Shown in pieces: positions 40,896-50,401 of a DNA stretch of 62,625 bases. Under the pieces are notes generated by a model. That model made no database searches and was not told the DNA's origin. It saw nothing but the letters and a program-made list of their open reading frames with translations. A program made the translations under genes and the position numbers. Within the stretch, counting starts at the first letter, position 1; each line of letters starts with the position of its first letter. Source of the stretch: Pseudoneobacillus rhizosphaerae (GTDB lineage: Bacteria; Bacillota; Bacilli; Bacillales; Cytobacillaceae). Location of the stretch: the NCBI RefSeq assembly GCF_917563885.1, contig NZ_CAKJTG010000026.1, positions 1-62,625 of the forward strand, written 5' to 3'.

Positions 40896-40921
40896 GGCCC
40901 TCTTAAAGAGAGCCTTCTTAA
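40894..40921. terminator. Shared terminator between yfhH and sspK
   Basis: AAGGCCCTCTT and AGAGAGCCTT pair around the stop-codon region of yfhH; both convergent genes end within 40 bases of it. Confidence 0.6.
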
Positions 40922-40932
40922 AAATAAAATTC

Positions 40933-41112
40933 TTAAGGTCTGAATAATTCAGGAGTATCCTCTGAGCGAGTACTAGAAGCCCGCATTCTCTCTTGAGGAT
41001 GGGTGTTAATGGTACCATCAGCCCGTTTCGAAGCGTATTCGGCCTTAGCTCGTGGCTCGCCTTCAAGCTTATTATTGCTTTGATTTGGGAAGTTTGTTTC
41101 TTTATTTCGCAT
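40933..41112 (-). CDS. sspK: Small acid-soluble spore protein K
   Basis: A 59 aa protein made in the forespore: [20 protein letters not shown], then [20 protein letters not shown] and [19 protein letters not shown]. This is the SspK (minor SASP) pattern, including the central [21 protein letters not shown] block, and the location next to yfhH and yfhJ matches B. subtilis. Strong ribosome site AGGAGGG. Its presence marks the organism as a spore former. Confidence 0.92.
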   Translation of the reverse strand: MRNKETNFPNQSNNKLEGEPRAKAEYASKRADGTINTHPQERMRASSTRSEDTPELFRP

Positions 41113-41238
41113 GCGAAAACCCTCCTAAATTAGGTTCAACCATGAGTAACAAAGGATAGAACCAATGCTGCTCATGTGTGTTTATTATCTGTTAACTAGT
41201 GCAAAGCTATGAAAAGGAAAGATTGGAAATGGAGTTGA

Positions 41239-41514
41239 ATGATAATGTTGTTGTATCAAGATGCGTTAACACAATTATTGCTTGAGAAGAATGACCGTCT
41301 AACGGAGCTGCAAGCTAGAACTTGTGTGGAACTGCTTTGGGAGGACTTTGAGTCAACCTATGCGAAAGCTGGGAGGGAATACAAAGGTCCTGAAATGGCG
41401 GAACGAGTGGTTCGACAATGGATTGAGAACTATGGTGAAAACCTCCATGATTTTATTGCCAATAATCCAAAATATAAGCATTTATTAGGGGATAGTGATC
41501 CATTACTGCATTAA
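41239..41514 (+). CDS. yfhJ: YfhJ (WVELL) family protein
   Basis: A 91 aa protein with the family core RLTELQARTCVELLWEDFES, where the usual WVELL reads CVELL, and YAKAGREYKGPEMAERVVRQ followed by WIENYG. Two in-frame ATG codons (41239, 41245) follow TGGAG; the later one has the better spacing. It is divergent from sspK, as in B. subtilis. Function unknown. Confidence 0.88.
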   Translation: MIMLLYQDALTQLLLEKNDRLTELQARTCVELLWEDFESTYAKAGREYKGPEMAERVVRQWIENYGENLHDFIANNPKYKHLLGDSDPLLH

Positions 41515-41556
41515 AAAAGATAAGGTTTGGCCTTCAAAATCGGCCAAGCCTTATCT
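41513..41556 (-). terminator. Terminator of yfhP
   Basis: On the minus strand GATAAGGCTTGGCC pairs with GGCCAAACCTTATC and is followed by six T. On the plus strand the same stem follows yfhJ but lacks a T-run. Confidence 0.85.
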
Positions 41557-41563
41557 AGTTGTA

Positions 41564-42544
41564 CTAATTCGATAAAATATCCAACTTCTTCCTCAACTTT
41601 GCTTCACTAAAAATCCAACCAGTATAAGAATTGATAATGCTGTAATTTAAATCAAGCTGAACGACTGCTACGAATGGGTAATGTCCATTGCTCCGATAAC
41701 GTAGGTCAATAAAACGAACCTCATAATGTTCATCATATTCATCTAGCTCCCACCGATATATAGGTGAAAAGGAAAGGAATGCAGAAATATTCTTATCTTT
41801 TTTTGCCGCCTCAATGACTTCATTTTCTGGAATTGGTACTCGTTCAAATTCATCTAAAATATTCACATTAAATTTACTTGAACGACCTACAAAAAATCTG
41901 CTTTCACTAATAACGGCAATCCTCCACTCATGGAATTTCATAGTTGGCGCAATAATTATTTGCGTTGCATTAGGAATCATTTCTTTTACTCTACAACGTA
42001 TTTTTCTCTGAACCTGAAATCGAATGATGTAATAGGAAAAAATAATCGCATAAATGCCTATAAACGTATACCCTGGATGGGCTCCAAAAGCCCACATTAA
42101 TAATCCCACGACATGAATCGAGAAAATAAAAGGATCAAACGTGTTAATAACCCCTAATGCGACCCATTTCGACGAAAAAGGACGTAGTGCCTGTGTGCCA
42201 TAGGCATTGAATATGTCGACAAATACATGCAGGAATACAGCGATAAATGTCCAAATCCATAAGTGGAGCAAATTTGCTTCAGGAAAGAGTGGATAAAGAA
42301 TAGCAATAATCCCGATTGGCCAAAGCAGAACGGCCGGGATGGAATGGGTAACCCCTCGGTGATTCCGAATATAAATGGCGTTATTTCTTAATTTTAATAC
42401 AGTATCAATATCAGGTGCCTGTGAGCCAACTAACGTTCCAATGACAACAGAAGTTGCCGTTATCGAATGATTTGCAACAACAGGATCTAAAGTGGCTAAA
42501 CCACCTAATGCGAGACCCATCACTACGTGAGTACCTGTATCCAA
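41564..42544 (-). CDS. yfhP: YfhP family membrane-bound metal-dependent hydrolase
   Basis: A 326 aa protein of the YdjM/LexA-binding hydrolase (DUF457) type with four to five membrane helices in the first 200 residues. Metal-ligand-type residues appear in DTGTHVVMGLALGG, SQAPDIDTVLKLR, NHRGVTHSIPAVLLWP and FVDIFNAYGTQALRP. The soluble C-terminal 150 residues follow. The TTG at 42544 comes after AAAGGAGGT, giving the family N terminus; the longer frame to 42607 is discarded. B. subtilis YfhP was described as a repressor of yfhQ (mutY), which lies close by. Confidence 0.87.
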   Translation of the reverse strand: MDTGTHVVMGLALGGLATLDPVVANHSITATSVVIGTLVGSQAPDIDTVLKLRNNAIYIRNHRGVTHSIPAVLLWPIGIIAILYPLFPEANLLHLWIWTFIAVFLHVFVDIFNAYGTQALRPFSSKWVALGVINTFDPFIFSIHVVGLLMWAFGAHPGYTFIGIYAIIFSYYIIRFQVQRKIRCRVKEMIPNATQIIIAPTMKFHEWRIAVISESRFFVGRSSKFNVNILDEFERVPIPENEVIEAAKKDKNISAFLSFSPIYRWELDEYDEHYEVRFIDLRYRSNGHYPFVAVVQLDLNYSIINSYTGWIFSEAKLRKKLDILSN

Positions 42545-42635
42545 AAGGAAAGTACCTCCTTTTAAGAGAATATTTTCAATGCATTCAAGCTTGTCAATCG
42601 TCATCAATATGGTTTAGTCTAAGGAGATGAAGCGA

Positions 42636-42929
42636 ATGAATACACAAATTCAAATGGTCATTCAATATGAGGTAAATGAAGACTTTCACCACCAATATAA
42701 AGAAGCGATTCACCACATCATTTCAAATTTACATGCGTTTGAAGCACACCAAATTCAGCTTAATGAATCGCAAAATAAAGTGATTGAAACATTCCAAGTA
42801 CCTACGGAATCACATTATTATGCCCTGAAAAAGTTACGTAAATCCAAAAATCATTCGTTATTTGGCTGTTTAGATCCTTTTATTAAAGGTGGTTTACAAC
42901 AAATAAGTTGCTATGGATTAAAATTTTAA
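42636..42929 (+). CDS. Uncharacterised small protein between yfhP and mutY
   Basis: A 97 aa protein, MNTQIQMVIQYEVNEDFHHQ at the N terminus and HSLFGCLDPFIKGGLQQISC near the end; no signal peptide. The ATG at 42636 is used because AAGGAG abuts the earlier ATG at 42627 too closely. It is His- and Gln-rich. I do not recognise a family. The 210 bp after it, up to mutY, show no recognisable feature. Confidence 0.65.
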   Translation: MNTQIQMVIQYEVNEDFHHQYKEAIHHIISNLHAFEAHQIQLNESQNKVIETFQVPTESHYYALKKLRKSKNHSLFGCLDPFIKGGLQQISCYGLKF

Positions 42930-43143
42930 TATGGCTCTTTTCGTACCCCTTCTTGCAATAACTTCTAAATAATAAACAATATCAAAAAACAGAAAACAAA
43001 TCTTCAAACAATGACGAAAAGATGCCCCGAAGCCTAAATTCATACGGGTATAAAATTGGTTCGAAAAACGACAAACTTTGAGAAAACAGATTTTATATTA
43101 TCTTCCCAGATTACTGGACTTTTAACACCATGGAGGAACAAAA

Positions 43144-44259
43144 GTGCAAAAAAATTCAGTGGAATGCTTAGAAATAATTGATATAAACAACTTTCAAGCC
43201 GACTTGATTGGCTGGTTTACAAATGAAAAAAGGGATTTGCCTTGGCGAAAAGAGCGGGACCCTTATCGTATTTGGGTATCAGAAATTATGCTTCAGCAAA
43301 CGCGAGTGGATACGGTTATTCCTTACTATAATAATTTCATGGAGCAATTCCCGACTCTAGATGATTTTGCAACTGCTGATGAAGAAAAGATTTTAAAGGC
43401 ATGGGAAGGTCTAGGATATTATTCACGCGTGCGTAACCTACAAAGTGCTTGCAAGGAAGTCCAAGAAAAATATGAAGGTGTTGTTCCGAACACTCCGAAG
43501 GAAATATCAAGCCTTAAAGGAATTGGTCCATATACAGCAGGGGCCGTATTGAGCATTGCTTATGGGGTTCCGGAACCAGCTGTTGACGGGAATGTAATGA
43601 GGGTATTATCGAGAATCCTATCGATTTGGGAGGATATCGCAAAGCCCTCCACTCGTAAAATATTTGAAGAGGCTGTTAGAAAACTTATATCCCACGAGAA
43701 TCCGTCCTATTTTAATCAAGCCTTAATGGAATTAGGGGCGCTCATTTGTACTCCTACATCACCATCCTGTTTGTTATGCCCTGTTAGAGAACATTGTAAC
43801 GCCTTTGAAACAGGGACACAAAAGGAATTGCCTGTGAAAACGAAAAAGACCAAGGTGAAGGATGTCCACCTTACTGCAGGTATTTTGACTGATGTGAAAG
43901 GGCGAATACTCATTCGTAAACGGCCAGAGAGCGGTCTACTAGCTAACCTCTGGGAATTTCCGAACTTTGAATATGTAACCGATCTTAAAAACGGACAAGG
44001 GGATTTTCTAAATCAATTAATGAATGAATATGAAGTGGAGGCTATCGTGAATGAGAGTCTCGGCTCGATTGAACACGTATTTTCACATTTAAAATGGTAT
44101 ATCCAAATTTATTCAGGGAAAATCCTTTCCGAAGTGAAAGAAACTCCTCGTTTGAAACTAGTTTCCCTTGATGAGATGGAATCCTATGCATTCCCTGTAT
44201 CTCATCAAAAAATGCTTCAGCAATTTTTAGAGTTCAAGAAAGATGGGCTTACTCTTTAG
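43144..44259 (+). CDS. mutY: A/G-specific adenine glycosylase MutY
   Basis: A 371 aa DNA repair enzyme that removes A opposite 8-oxoG. The catalytic domain carries [18 protein letters not shown], the helix-hairpin-helix [18 protein letters not shown], and the catalytic Asp in [12 protein letters not shown]. The 4Fe-4S motif is [17 protein letters not shown]. The C-terminal Nudix-like domain ([20 protein letters not shown]) recognises 8-oxoG. GTG start with TGGAGG. In B. subtilis this is yfhQ. Confidence 0.95.
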   Translation: MQKNSVECLEIIDINNFQADLIGWFTNEKRDLPWRKERDPYRIWVSEIMLQQTRVDTVIPYYNNFMEQFPTLDDFATADEEKILKAWEGLGYYSRVRNLQSACKEVQEKYEGVVPNTPKEISSLKGIGPYTAGAVLSIAYGVPEPAVDGNVMRVLSRILSIWEDIAKPSTRKIFEEAVRKLISHENPSYFNQALMELGALICTPTSPSCLLCPVREHCNAFETGTQKELPVKTKKTKVKDVHLTAGILTDVKGRILIRKRPESGLLANLWEFPNFEYVTDLKNGQGDFLNQLMNEYEVEAIVNESLGSIEHVFSHLKWYIQIYSGKILSEVKETPRLKLVSLDEMESYAFPVSHQKMLQQFLEFKKDGLTL

Positions 44260-44280
44260 GAGAGTAGCCCATTTAATATT
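44243..44280 (+). terminator. Terminator overlapping the mutY stop
   Basis: ATGGGCTTACTCT pairs with AGAGTAGCCCAT (one bulge) around the mutY stop codon, followed by TTAATATTT. Its U-tract is imperfect. Confidence 0.65.
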
Positions 44281-44504
44281 TAATCAAAAGTAACCTCTGT
44301 TCCATGAGTATAATCGGCTTCGTTACGTTTCAATCCACCACGGCGTTCGATTTCCTTAATAATTTCACGATGAATGGTTTGGCCTTCGACATTTAAGTAA
44401 GGAACCATTTGCTGTAATGAACGATGGAAAAAGGCAAGCTCTTCATGCTGCCAATCTGTTTTTGACATCATCGATAATTCCGTCATATCGCGTCCTACAT
44501 ACAT
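44280..44504 (-). CDS. yfhS: YfhS family small protein
   Basis: A 74 aa protein: MYVGRDMTELSMMSKTDWQH, ELAFFHRSLQQMVPYLNVEG, IIKEIERRGGLKRNEADYTH. It fits the YfhS family and has the same position between mutY and fabL as in B. subtilis. The ATG at 44504 follows GGAGG. The function is unknown. Confidence 0.87.
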   Translation of the reverse strand: MYVGRDMTELSMMSKTDWQHEELAFFHRSLQQMVPYLNVEGQTIHREIIKEIERRGGLKRNEADYTHGTEVTFD

Positions 44505-44603
44505 ACTCAACTACCTCCAATGATAAAAAGTTCACTGTTTAATTTAATCTCACTCCTACCTATTTTCCTTTCAACAATTGTCATCTATACATGGAAAAGC
44601 TAA

Positions 44604-45386
<783 letters not shown>

Positions 45387-45473
45387 GTCGTCCAAGCTAA
45401 AAAAAATTTTAATTTAAACTAGGATAACCTTCTCGACGATTGGTTAAATTAATCTTCGTGGAGGTGATATCAA

Positions 45474-45764
45474 ATGGCAAATTTCAACAACCAACAACCA
45501 AACAAAACACAAGCAGGCACTAATATTCAAGAAGTAAGACAACAAAATGCACAAGCTGGTGCTGGTGCTGGAGCTGCAGGCGCATTCGGAACTGAATTCG
45601 CTAGCGAAACAAATGCAGCTGAAGTAAGACAACAAAACCAACAATCACAAGCAAACGCTGGCCAAGGGAACCAAGGTCAGTTTGGAACTGAGTTTGCAAG
45701 TGAAACAAATGCTGCTGAAGTGAGACGCCAAAACCAACAGTCTCAACAAGGACGCAACCAATAA
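45474..45764 (+). CDS. sspE: Gamma-type small acid-soluble spore protein
   Basis: A 96 aa Gln/Asn/Ala-rich protein, the amino-acid reserve SASP degraded by GPR at germination. It contains two near-identical repeats, FGTEFASETNAAEVRQQNQQ and FGTEFASETNAAEVRRQNQQ, with the GPR-type cleavage context TEFASET. Ribosome site GGAGGTGAT. The gene order fabL-sspE-ygaB is the B. subtilis order. Expression should be forespore-specific (sigma G), though I could not assign the promoter bases with confidence. Confidence 0.95.
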   Translation: MANFNNQQPNKTQAGTNIQEVRQQNAQAGAGAGAAGAFGTEFASETNAAEVRQQNQQSQANAGQGNQGQFGTEFASETNAAEVRRQNQQSQQGRNQ

Positions 45765-45771
45765 TATTCAA

Positions 45772-45812
45772 TGAAAGAAGTACCCTACATTCGTGAGGGT
45801 GCTTTCTTTTTG
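45772..45812 (+). terminator. Terminator of sspE
   Basis: GAAAG...GTACCCTAC pairs with GTGAGGGTGC...CTTTC around ATTC, followed by TTTT. Confidence 0.8.
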
Positions 45813-45845
45813 TGGTTTTTTGGAAGTAGGTCTAAAGGTTGTTTA

Positions 45846-46001
45846 TGAAGAACACTTCGAGGGTTTCCTAGAGCTGTAATGTCCTTAAGAGGGCTAATGA
45901 AGGACACTTCAAGGGTTTCAGAGGGCTAGAATGTCCTTCATCGGCCTTATGAAGGACAGTTTGATGGTTTTACAAATACTCGATTGTCTTTAATAGAACT
46001 T
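45846..46001. repeat. 52-bp tandem repeat, three degenerate units
   Basis: Units begin TGAAG at 45846, 45898 and 45950, an exact 52-base period. In the middle unit ATGAAGGACA is matched by its exact complement TGTCCTTCAT about 25 bases on, so the unit can fold as one hairpin; the other two keep this imperfectly. The sequence is unrelated to the 52-bp array at 22841. It is non-coding and occupies the gap between sspE and ygaB; bases 46002-46175 hold nothing I recognise. Confidence 0.8.
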
Positions 46002-46175
46002 CATTAGAATCGAAATGCCCACAGACATTATTTTTAAAAATAAACTCTAAAATAACATCATAATATAAAATTCAATTCGACAAAACCTCCCTTCACTCTA
46101 CACAACTAGTCAAAGGAGTCACTTTGAATTTCACGAATACATATAGTAACCAAAAAATATAGGCGGTGGCATACT

Positions 46176-46433
46176 ATGAACCAATTTAACCATTTAGTAT
46201 CGGAGCAAATGAAAACTATGGAGAAATTATTATTCCTACAAGCAGAATTAGAACGCTGCCAAGAAATTGAGGAGGAGCTAAGAGTCCTTCAGCAAGAAAC
46301 AGAATTGGACACGGTGCTGTTTGAAATTAATCGCATGAAAGAAGAATTAAAGGAAATTCAACAAATATTTGAAGATCAAACTGAAGAAGTTATTCGCTCT
46401 TATCAAAGCATGGATGAAACGGTTTATTCGTAA
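46176..46433 (+). CDS. ygaB: YgaB family coiled-coil protein
   Basis: An 85 aa, almost entirely helical, Glu-rich protein with a heptad pattern (MEKLLFLQAELERCQEIEEE, MKEELKEIQQIFEDQTEEVI). Sequence and place between sspE and ygaC match YgaB. The ribosome site is weak (TAGGCGGTGG). The function is unknown. Confidence 0.87.
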   Translation: MNQFNHLVSEQMKTMEKLLFLQAELERCQEIEEELRVLQQETELDTVLFEINRMKEELKEIQQIFEDQTEEVIRSYQSMDETVYS

Positions 46434-46459
46434 AATATAAAAAATTTTTAGCAATTTTG

Positions 46460-46495
46460 AAGAGTCATTGAAATTTCAATGGCTCTTTTGTTTTA
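46460..46495 (+). terminator. Terminator of ygaB
   Basis: AAGAGTCATTGAAA pairs with TTTCAATGGCTCTT and is followed by TTGTTTT. Confidence 0.8.
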
Positions 46496-46576
46496 AATTC
46501 TTCGTACAACCGTTATAATAATAAGAAAAAAGAATCGTACTTTGTTGCCTTATGTCGTTTTTACCAAAGAGTAAAG

Positions 46577-46727
46577 TTGTCTAGCTGCAGCGCCTAGCCC
46601 CTCGAGGGAAAAAATAAACCCCTTTTTTCCTCGGTCATAAGCCAATTTCTGAATGAAGGCAAAAAACGCCTTCCTTCAGAGCTTGTCTTATGCTTGTCGG
46701 GGCTGAGCAAGGCGCTTTTAGCTTTTC
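46577..46727. repeat. Dispersed Bacillus-type intergenic repeat with inverted ends
   Basis: The ends are inverted and similar: TCTAGCTGCAGCGCCTAGCC at 46580-46599 and TGAGCAAGGCGCTTTTAGCT at about 46704-46723. An inner stem AAGCTCTGAAG...CTTCCTTC-type block (46660-46690) is also present. GTCTAGCTNCAGCGCCTAGCC is a sequence I remember from intergenic repeats of many Bacillus and Geobacillus genomes. It ends 37 bp before the ntdP start codon. Confidence 0.65.
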
Positions 46728-46764
46728 GAGGTGCAAAGGTTCGGATGAAAGTAGGGGAAATGTA

Positions 46765-47295
46765 ATGGGCGTTCCCACTGAAGGTGAACCAATACAAATT
46801 CATAGCTATAAGCATAATGGGTACATCCATCGCATTTGGGACGAGACCACTGTATTAAAGGGGTCTGAAACTCTTATCATAGGCGGGAATGACCGTACTC
46901 TCGTGACAGAATCAGATGGAAGAACGTGGATTACAAGAGAGCCAGCGATAGCTTACTTCCACACCCAATACTGGTTTAATATTATCGGGATGATTCGTGA
47001 AGATGGTGTATATTACTACTGTAATATAAGTTCTCCTTTTATTTATGATGGGGAAGCATTGAAATACATCGATTATGATTTAGATATAAAGGTGTATCCA
47101 GATATGACTTTTCATCTTCTAGATGAGGATGAGTATGAACGTCATCGACGTGAAATGAAATACCCAGAAGTGATTGACCAAATTTTAAAACAGAATGTTG
47201 AAAAATTAATTAAATGGATTAAACAACGGAAAGGTCCATTTGCACCGGATTTTATTGATATCTGGTATGACAAGTATTTGAATCTAAAACGTTAA
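46765..47295 (+). CDS. ntdP: Nucleoside tri-/diphosphatase, DUF402 family (YgaC/NtdP)
   Basis: A 176 aa DUF402 protein. It begins [20 protein letters not shown] and contains [20 protein letters not shown], the [20 protein letters not shown] segment, and the acidic [20 protein letters not shown] cluster that binds metal. The S. aureus relative hydrolyses NTPs and NDPs. The ATG at 46765 follows GTAGGGG; the frame open back to 46690 runs into the dispersed repeat and is spurious. Confidence 0.88.
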   Translation: MGVPTEGEPIQIHSYKHNGYIHRIWDETTVLKGSETLIIGGNDRTLVTESDGRTWITREPAIAYFHTQYWFNIIGMIREDGVYYYCNISSPFIYDGEALKYIDYDLDIKVYPDMTFHLLDEDEYERHRREMKYPEVIDQILKQNVEKLIKWIKQRKGPFAPDFIDIWYDKYLNLKR

Positions 47296-47299
47296 ATCC

Positions 47300-47335
47300 A
47301 AACCTGCCTGTTCGTTTACTAAGGCAGGTTTCTTA
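47300..47335 (+). terminator. Terminator after ntdP
   Basis: AAACCTGCCT and AGGCAGGTTT pair perfectly around a 12-base loop, followed by CTTAAG; the U-run is weak. Confidence 0.65.
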
Positions 47336-47356
47336 AGTGTGTAAGGAGTTGAGAGG

Positions 47357-49105
47357 TTGGGCAGTATACGTAGATATCTTCAATTTGTTAAGCCATATCG
47401 GCTTCAAATCATCGGGACGATTATTATTGGAATTTTAAAGTTTTCCATTCCATTAATGATTCCCCTTTTAATCAAATATGTCATTGACGATGTGGTTGGT
47501 AGCACAGAGCTTTCAAAAGCAGAAAAGACTGATCAATTATTATTTGTCATGATCATTATGTTAGTCGTCTTTGTTATTATTCGTCCACCTATTGAATATT
47601 ACCGTCAATACTATGCACAGTGGACAGCAAGCAAAATCCTATATGATATCCGTGATCAGCTGTATACACATATACAGAAATTAAGCTTTAAATATTATTC
47701 AAACACGAGATCAGGGGAAATCATCTCAAGGGTAATAAATGACGTTGAGCAAACTAAGACCTTTGTTGTTTCGGGTTTAATGAACCTGTGGTTGGATATG
47801 GCGACGATTTTGATTGCGATAGGTATCATGTTTACGATGAATGTAAAATTGACATTCGTTTCACTCATACTATTTCCGCTGTATGCGTTATCGGTTAAAT
47901 ATTTCTTCGGTAACTTAAGAAAATTAACAAAGTCGCGCTCACAAGCATTAGCAGAGGTTCAGAGCTATTTGCATGAACGGGTACAAGGGATGCAAGTAGT
48001 CAAAAGCTTTGCAATCGAGGAACACGAACAAAAACAGTTTTCGAAACAAAATACAAATTTTTTGGAAAAAGCCATTGCTCAAACACGTTGGAATGCGAAA
48101 TCCTTTTCTGCTGTTAATACGATAACGGATATCGCCCCCCTTATTGTTATTGGCTTTTCTGCCTATCAGGTTATCGATGGTCAATTAACAATTGGGACGA
48201 TGATCGCTTTTATCGCTTATATTGATAGGCTTTATAACCCATTGAGAAGATTGGTTAACTCGTCAACAACCTTGACCCAATCGATCGCTTCTATGGATCG
48301 TGTTTTCGAATTAATTGATGTGAAATATGATATCGAAGACGCACCACATGCCGTTCTATGCGAAAACGTTCAAGGAAATATAAGTTTTAATAATGTCTCA
48401 TTTTCTTACAATGAAAATGAAGAATATGTCCTGAAAAACATTAATCTTGAGGTGAAAAAGGGAGAAACCATTGCCCTTGTAGGAATGAGTGGTGGTGGAA
48501 AGTCATCGCTTGTTAGCTTAATACCGAGATTTTATGATGTGACAGCTGGGGAAATTTTATTAGATGGTACCGATATTAGAAACTTCAATGTTCGTAGCTT
48601 GCGCGACAAAATCGGTATGGTATTCCAAGACAATATTTTGTTTAGCGATTCAGTTAAAGAAAATATTTTACTAGGAAATCCGTCAGCAACCGATGAGGAA
48701 GTTATCCAAGCGGCAATCGCAGCCAATGCCCATGAATTTATTATGAATCTTCCTACTGGTTACGATACAAAGGTAGGGGAAAGAGGAGTAAAGCTTTCAG
48801 GTGGTCAAAAGCAACGAATTGCAATTGCAAGGGTGTTCTTAAAAAATCCACCATTACTAATTTTGGATGAGGCTACATCTGCGCTTGATTTAGAAAGCGA
48901 GCACCTTATCCAAGAATCGTTTGAGACGTTAGCCAAAGATAGGACAACCTTTATTGTTGCCCACAGGTTGTCTACGATAACACATGCGGACCGAATTGTT
49001 TTAATCGAACATGGAGAAATCACTGAAATCGGAAATCACGAACAGTTGATGGAAAAGCAAGGTGGTTACTATCGATTATTCCAGGTCCAACAAATCGAAC
49101 AATAA
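47357..49105 (+). CDS. ygaD: ABC transporter, fused permease-ATPase exporter (YgaD)
   Basis: A 582 aa type IV ABC half-exporter, six helices then an ATPase. Walker A is GMSGGGKSS, the Q-loop MVFQDNILF, the signature [13 protein letters not shown], Walker [13 protein letters not shown], and the H-loop VAHRLST. Note the variant Walker A (GMSGGGKS instead of GxSGxGKS-type spacing GPSGSGKS). The N terminus [20 protein letters not shown] matches YgaD. TTG start with GTAAGGAG. Substrate unknown; it works as a homodimer or with another half-transporter. Confidence 0.92.
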   Translation: MGSIRRYLQFVKPYRLQIIGTIIIGILKFSIPLMIPLLIKYVIDDVVGSTELSKAEKTDQLLFVMIIMLVVFVIIRPPIEYYRQYYAQWTASKILYDIRDQLYTHIQKLSFKYYSNTRSGEIISRVINDVEQTKTFVVSGLMNLWLDMATILIAIGIMFTMNVKLTFVSLILFPLYALSVKYFFGNLRKLTKSRSQALAEVQSYLHERVQGMQVVKSFAIEEHEQKQFSKQNTNFLEKAIAQTRWNAKSFSAVNTITDIAPLIVIGFSAYQVIDGQLTIGTMIAFIAYIDRLYNPLRRLVNSSTTLTQSIASMDRVFELIDVKYDIEDAPHAVLCENVQGNISFNNVSFSYNENEEYVLKNINLEVKKGETIALVGMSGGGKSSLVSLIPRFYDVTAGEILLDGTDIRNFNVRSLRDKIGMVFQDNILFSDSVKENILLGNPSATDEEVIQAAIAANAHEFIMNLPTGYDTKVGERGVKLSGGQKQRIAIARVFLKNPPLLILDEATSALDLESEHLIQESFETLAKDRTTFIVAHRLSTITHADRIVLIEHGEITEIGNHEQLMEKQGGYYRLFQVQQIEQ

Positions 49106-49109
49106 TAAA

Positions 49110-49150
49110 AAAAACAAACTCAAAGGAAATCTTGAGTTTGTTTTTTTTGA
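49110..49150. terminator. Bidirectional terminator between ygaD and ygaE
   Basis: AACAAACTCAAAG pairs with TCTTGAGTTTGTT around GAAA; T-runs lie on both sides in the two orientations, so it serves both convergent genes. Confidence 0.9.
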
Positions 49151-49154
49151 TATT

Positions 49155-50234
49155 TTATTCAAGAGTATTTTCCTCAATCTTCACTTCATTATCTTCTTTA
49201 TGATAGGATTGAAAACTGTTTATTAACCTTTCCAGATGCTCTACCTGTTCTCCGTAATCCATAATCGCTGCGATAACCTGCATCGCATGATAAAGGACCA
49301 TTTCTTCTTCCTCCGAGCAGGCTTGCTTTTGAGAGAAAAACAAATGAAACAATCCTTTATTATCTAAAGCAACATCGGTAAATTCAGACGATTGAACCTT
49401 TGTTTTTCCAATAAATCTTAAAAGGAGCTGTTCATGATGGTTAATAATAAAATCAAGCTGCTCATGAACCGTATGTCTAAATTCTTCAGGCATATGAAGG
49501 AGCTCATTTTCATAACGGTTTAATTTTCTTAACGTTTCTAAAGCTCTCTTTGTAGAAGTAATCATCTGACGATAAATGACAAGCTTCCTAGACTTCACTA
49601 AATCATTTTTCTTAAAATAATTGCGTTCTTCCTTAAAAAATAGGTAAACCTGGTCGAGCTTTACTAGGATATCTTTCAATCGCTCAATTTCGTTTTTAAC
49701 GTGATTCTTCTCTGAAGCATGCCTTGAAGTCACTCTGATCCATTTGAAAATCTCCTCTGTCAAATAGGTGATTTTATTATATAGTGTATTCTCATACTTA
49801 GGTGGAAGAAACACCAGGTTAATGATAAAGGCGGAAAAAACTCCAATCATAATCGTTGAAAAGCGAATTATGGCAAAGCTAATAAAATCTTCCCCAGGTG
49901 CTTCCATTATCGCAATTAGAGTAACTAACGATAAGGCAATCGTATTTTCAAGCTTAAGCTTTATATTGATCGTGATAACGATAATGGCTGCTAATCCGAC
50001 AATAATAAAATTATTGCCAAGCAACAAAACAAACAAAACAGCAAGTACAGCTCCAATCAGATTTCCTTGAACTTGTTCAAGAATGGATAAATAAGAACGA
50101 TAAATCGAGGGTTGAACAGCAAATATAGCAGCAATTCCGGCAAACACAGGGGAGGGAGAATCAACAAGTTGGGCAACAAATAAAGAAAGAATAATTGCGA
50201 TTCCCGTTTTTAATATTCGGGCACCAAGCTTCAT
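49155..50234 (-). CDS. ygaE: Aromatic acid exporter family / FUSC-like membrane protein
   Basis: A 359 aa protein with an N-terminal membrane half of five to six helices (ARILKTGIAIILSLFVAQLV, FAGIAAIFAVQPSIYRSYLS, FSAFIINLVFLPPKYENTLY) and a soluble helical C-terminal half. This is the ArAE_1/YgaE layout. In B. subtilis YgaE follows ygaD in the same convergent arrangement. Efflux of aromatic acids is the family expectation, untested here. Confidence 0.87.
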   Translation of the reverse strand: MKLGARILKTGIAIILSLFVAQLVDSPSPVFAGIAAIFAVQPSIYRSYLSILEQVQGNLIGAVLAVLFVLLLGNNFIIVGLAAIIVITINIKLKLENTIALSLVTLIAIMEAPGEDFISFAIIRFSTIMIGVFSAFIINLVFLPPKYENTLYNKITYLTEEIFKWIRVTSRHASEKNHVKNEIERLKDILVKLDQVYLFFKEERNYFKKNDLVKSRKLVIYRQMITSTKRALETLRKLNRYENELLHMPEEFRHTVHEQLDFIINHHEQLLLRFIGKTKVQSSEFTDVALDNKGLFHLFFSQKQACSEEEEMVLYHAMQVIAAIMDYGEQVEHLERLINSFQSYHKEDNEVKIEENTLE

Positions 50235-50334
50235 TTTAAAAAAATCCTTTCAAATTCAAATAATGATTACGCTAAAATTGTACTATACAGCGTTGTTCTC
50301 AAAACTTCAAGGGACAATTAACCATACAAAATGA

Positions 50335-50359
50335 AAACGCTTGGGGCCTCCAAGCGTTT
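50335..50359 (-). terminator. Terminator of the large glutamate synthase gene
   Basis: AAACGCTTGG pairs with CCAAGCGTTT around GGCCT. On the minus strand it is followed by TCATTTTG, about 45 bases past the stop codon. Confidence 0.7.
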
Positions 50360-50401
50360 CTTTATCATTATTTTTTTAGATATAAACAATTTATTTCCCC
50401 T

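Noticed and set aside
46690-46764. 25-residue N-terminal extension of ntdP
   Set aside because: It is encoded by the dispersed repeat, and a good ribosome site lies just before the ATG at 46765.
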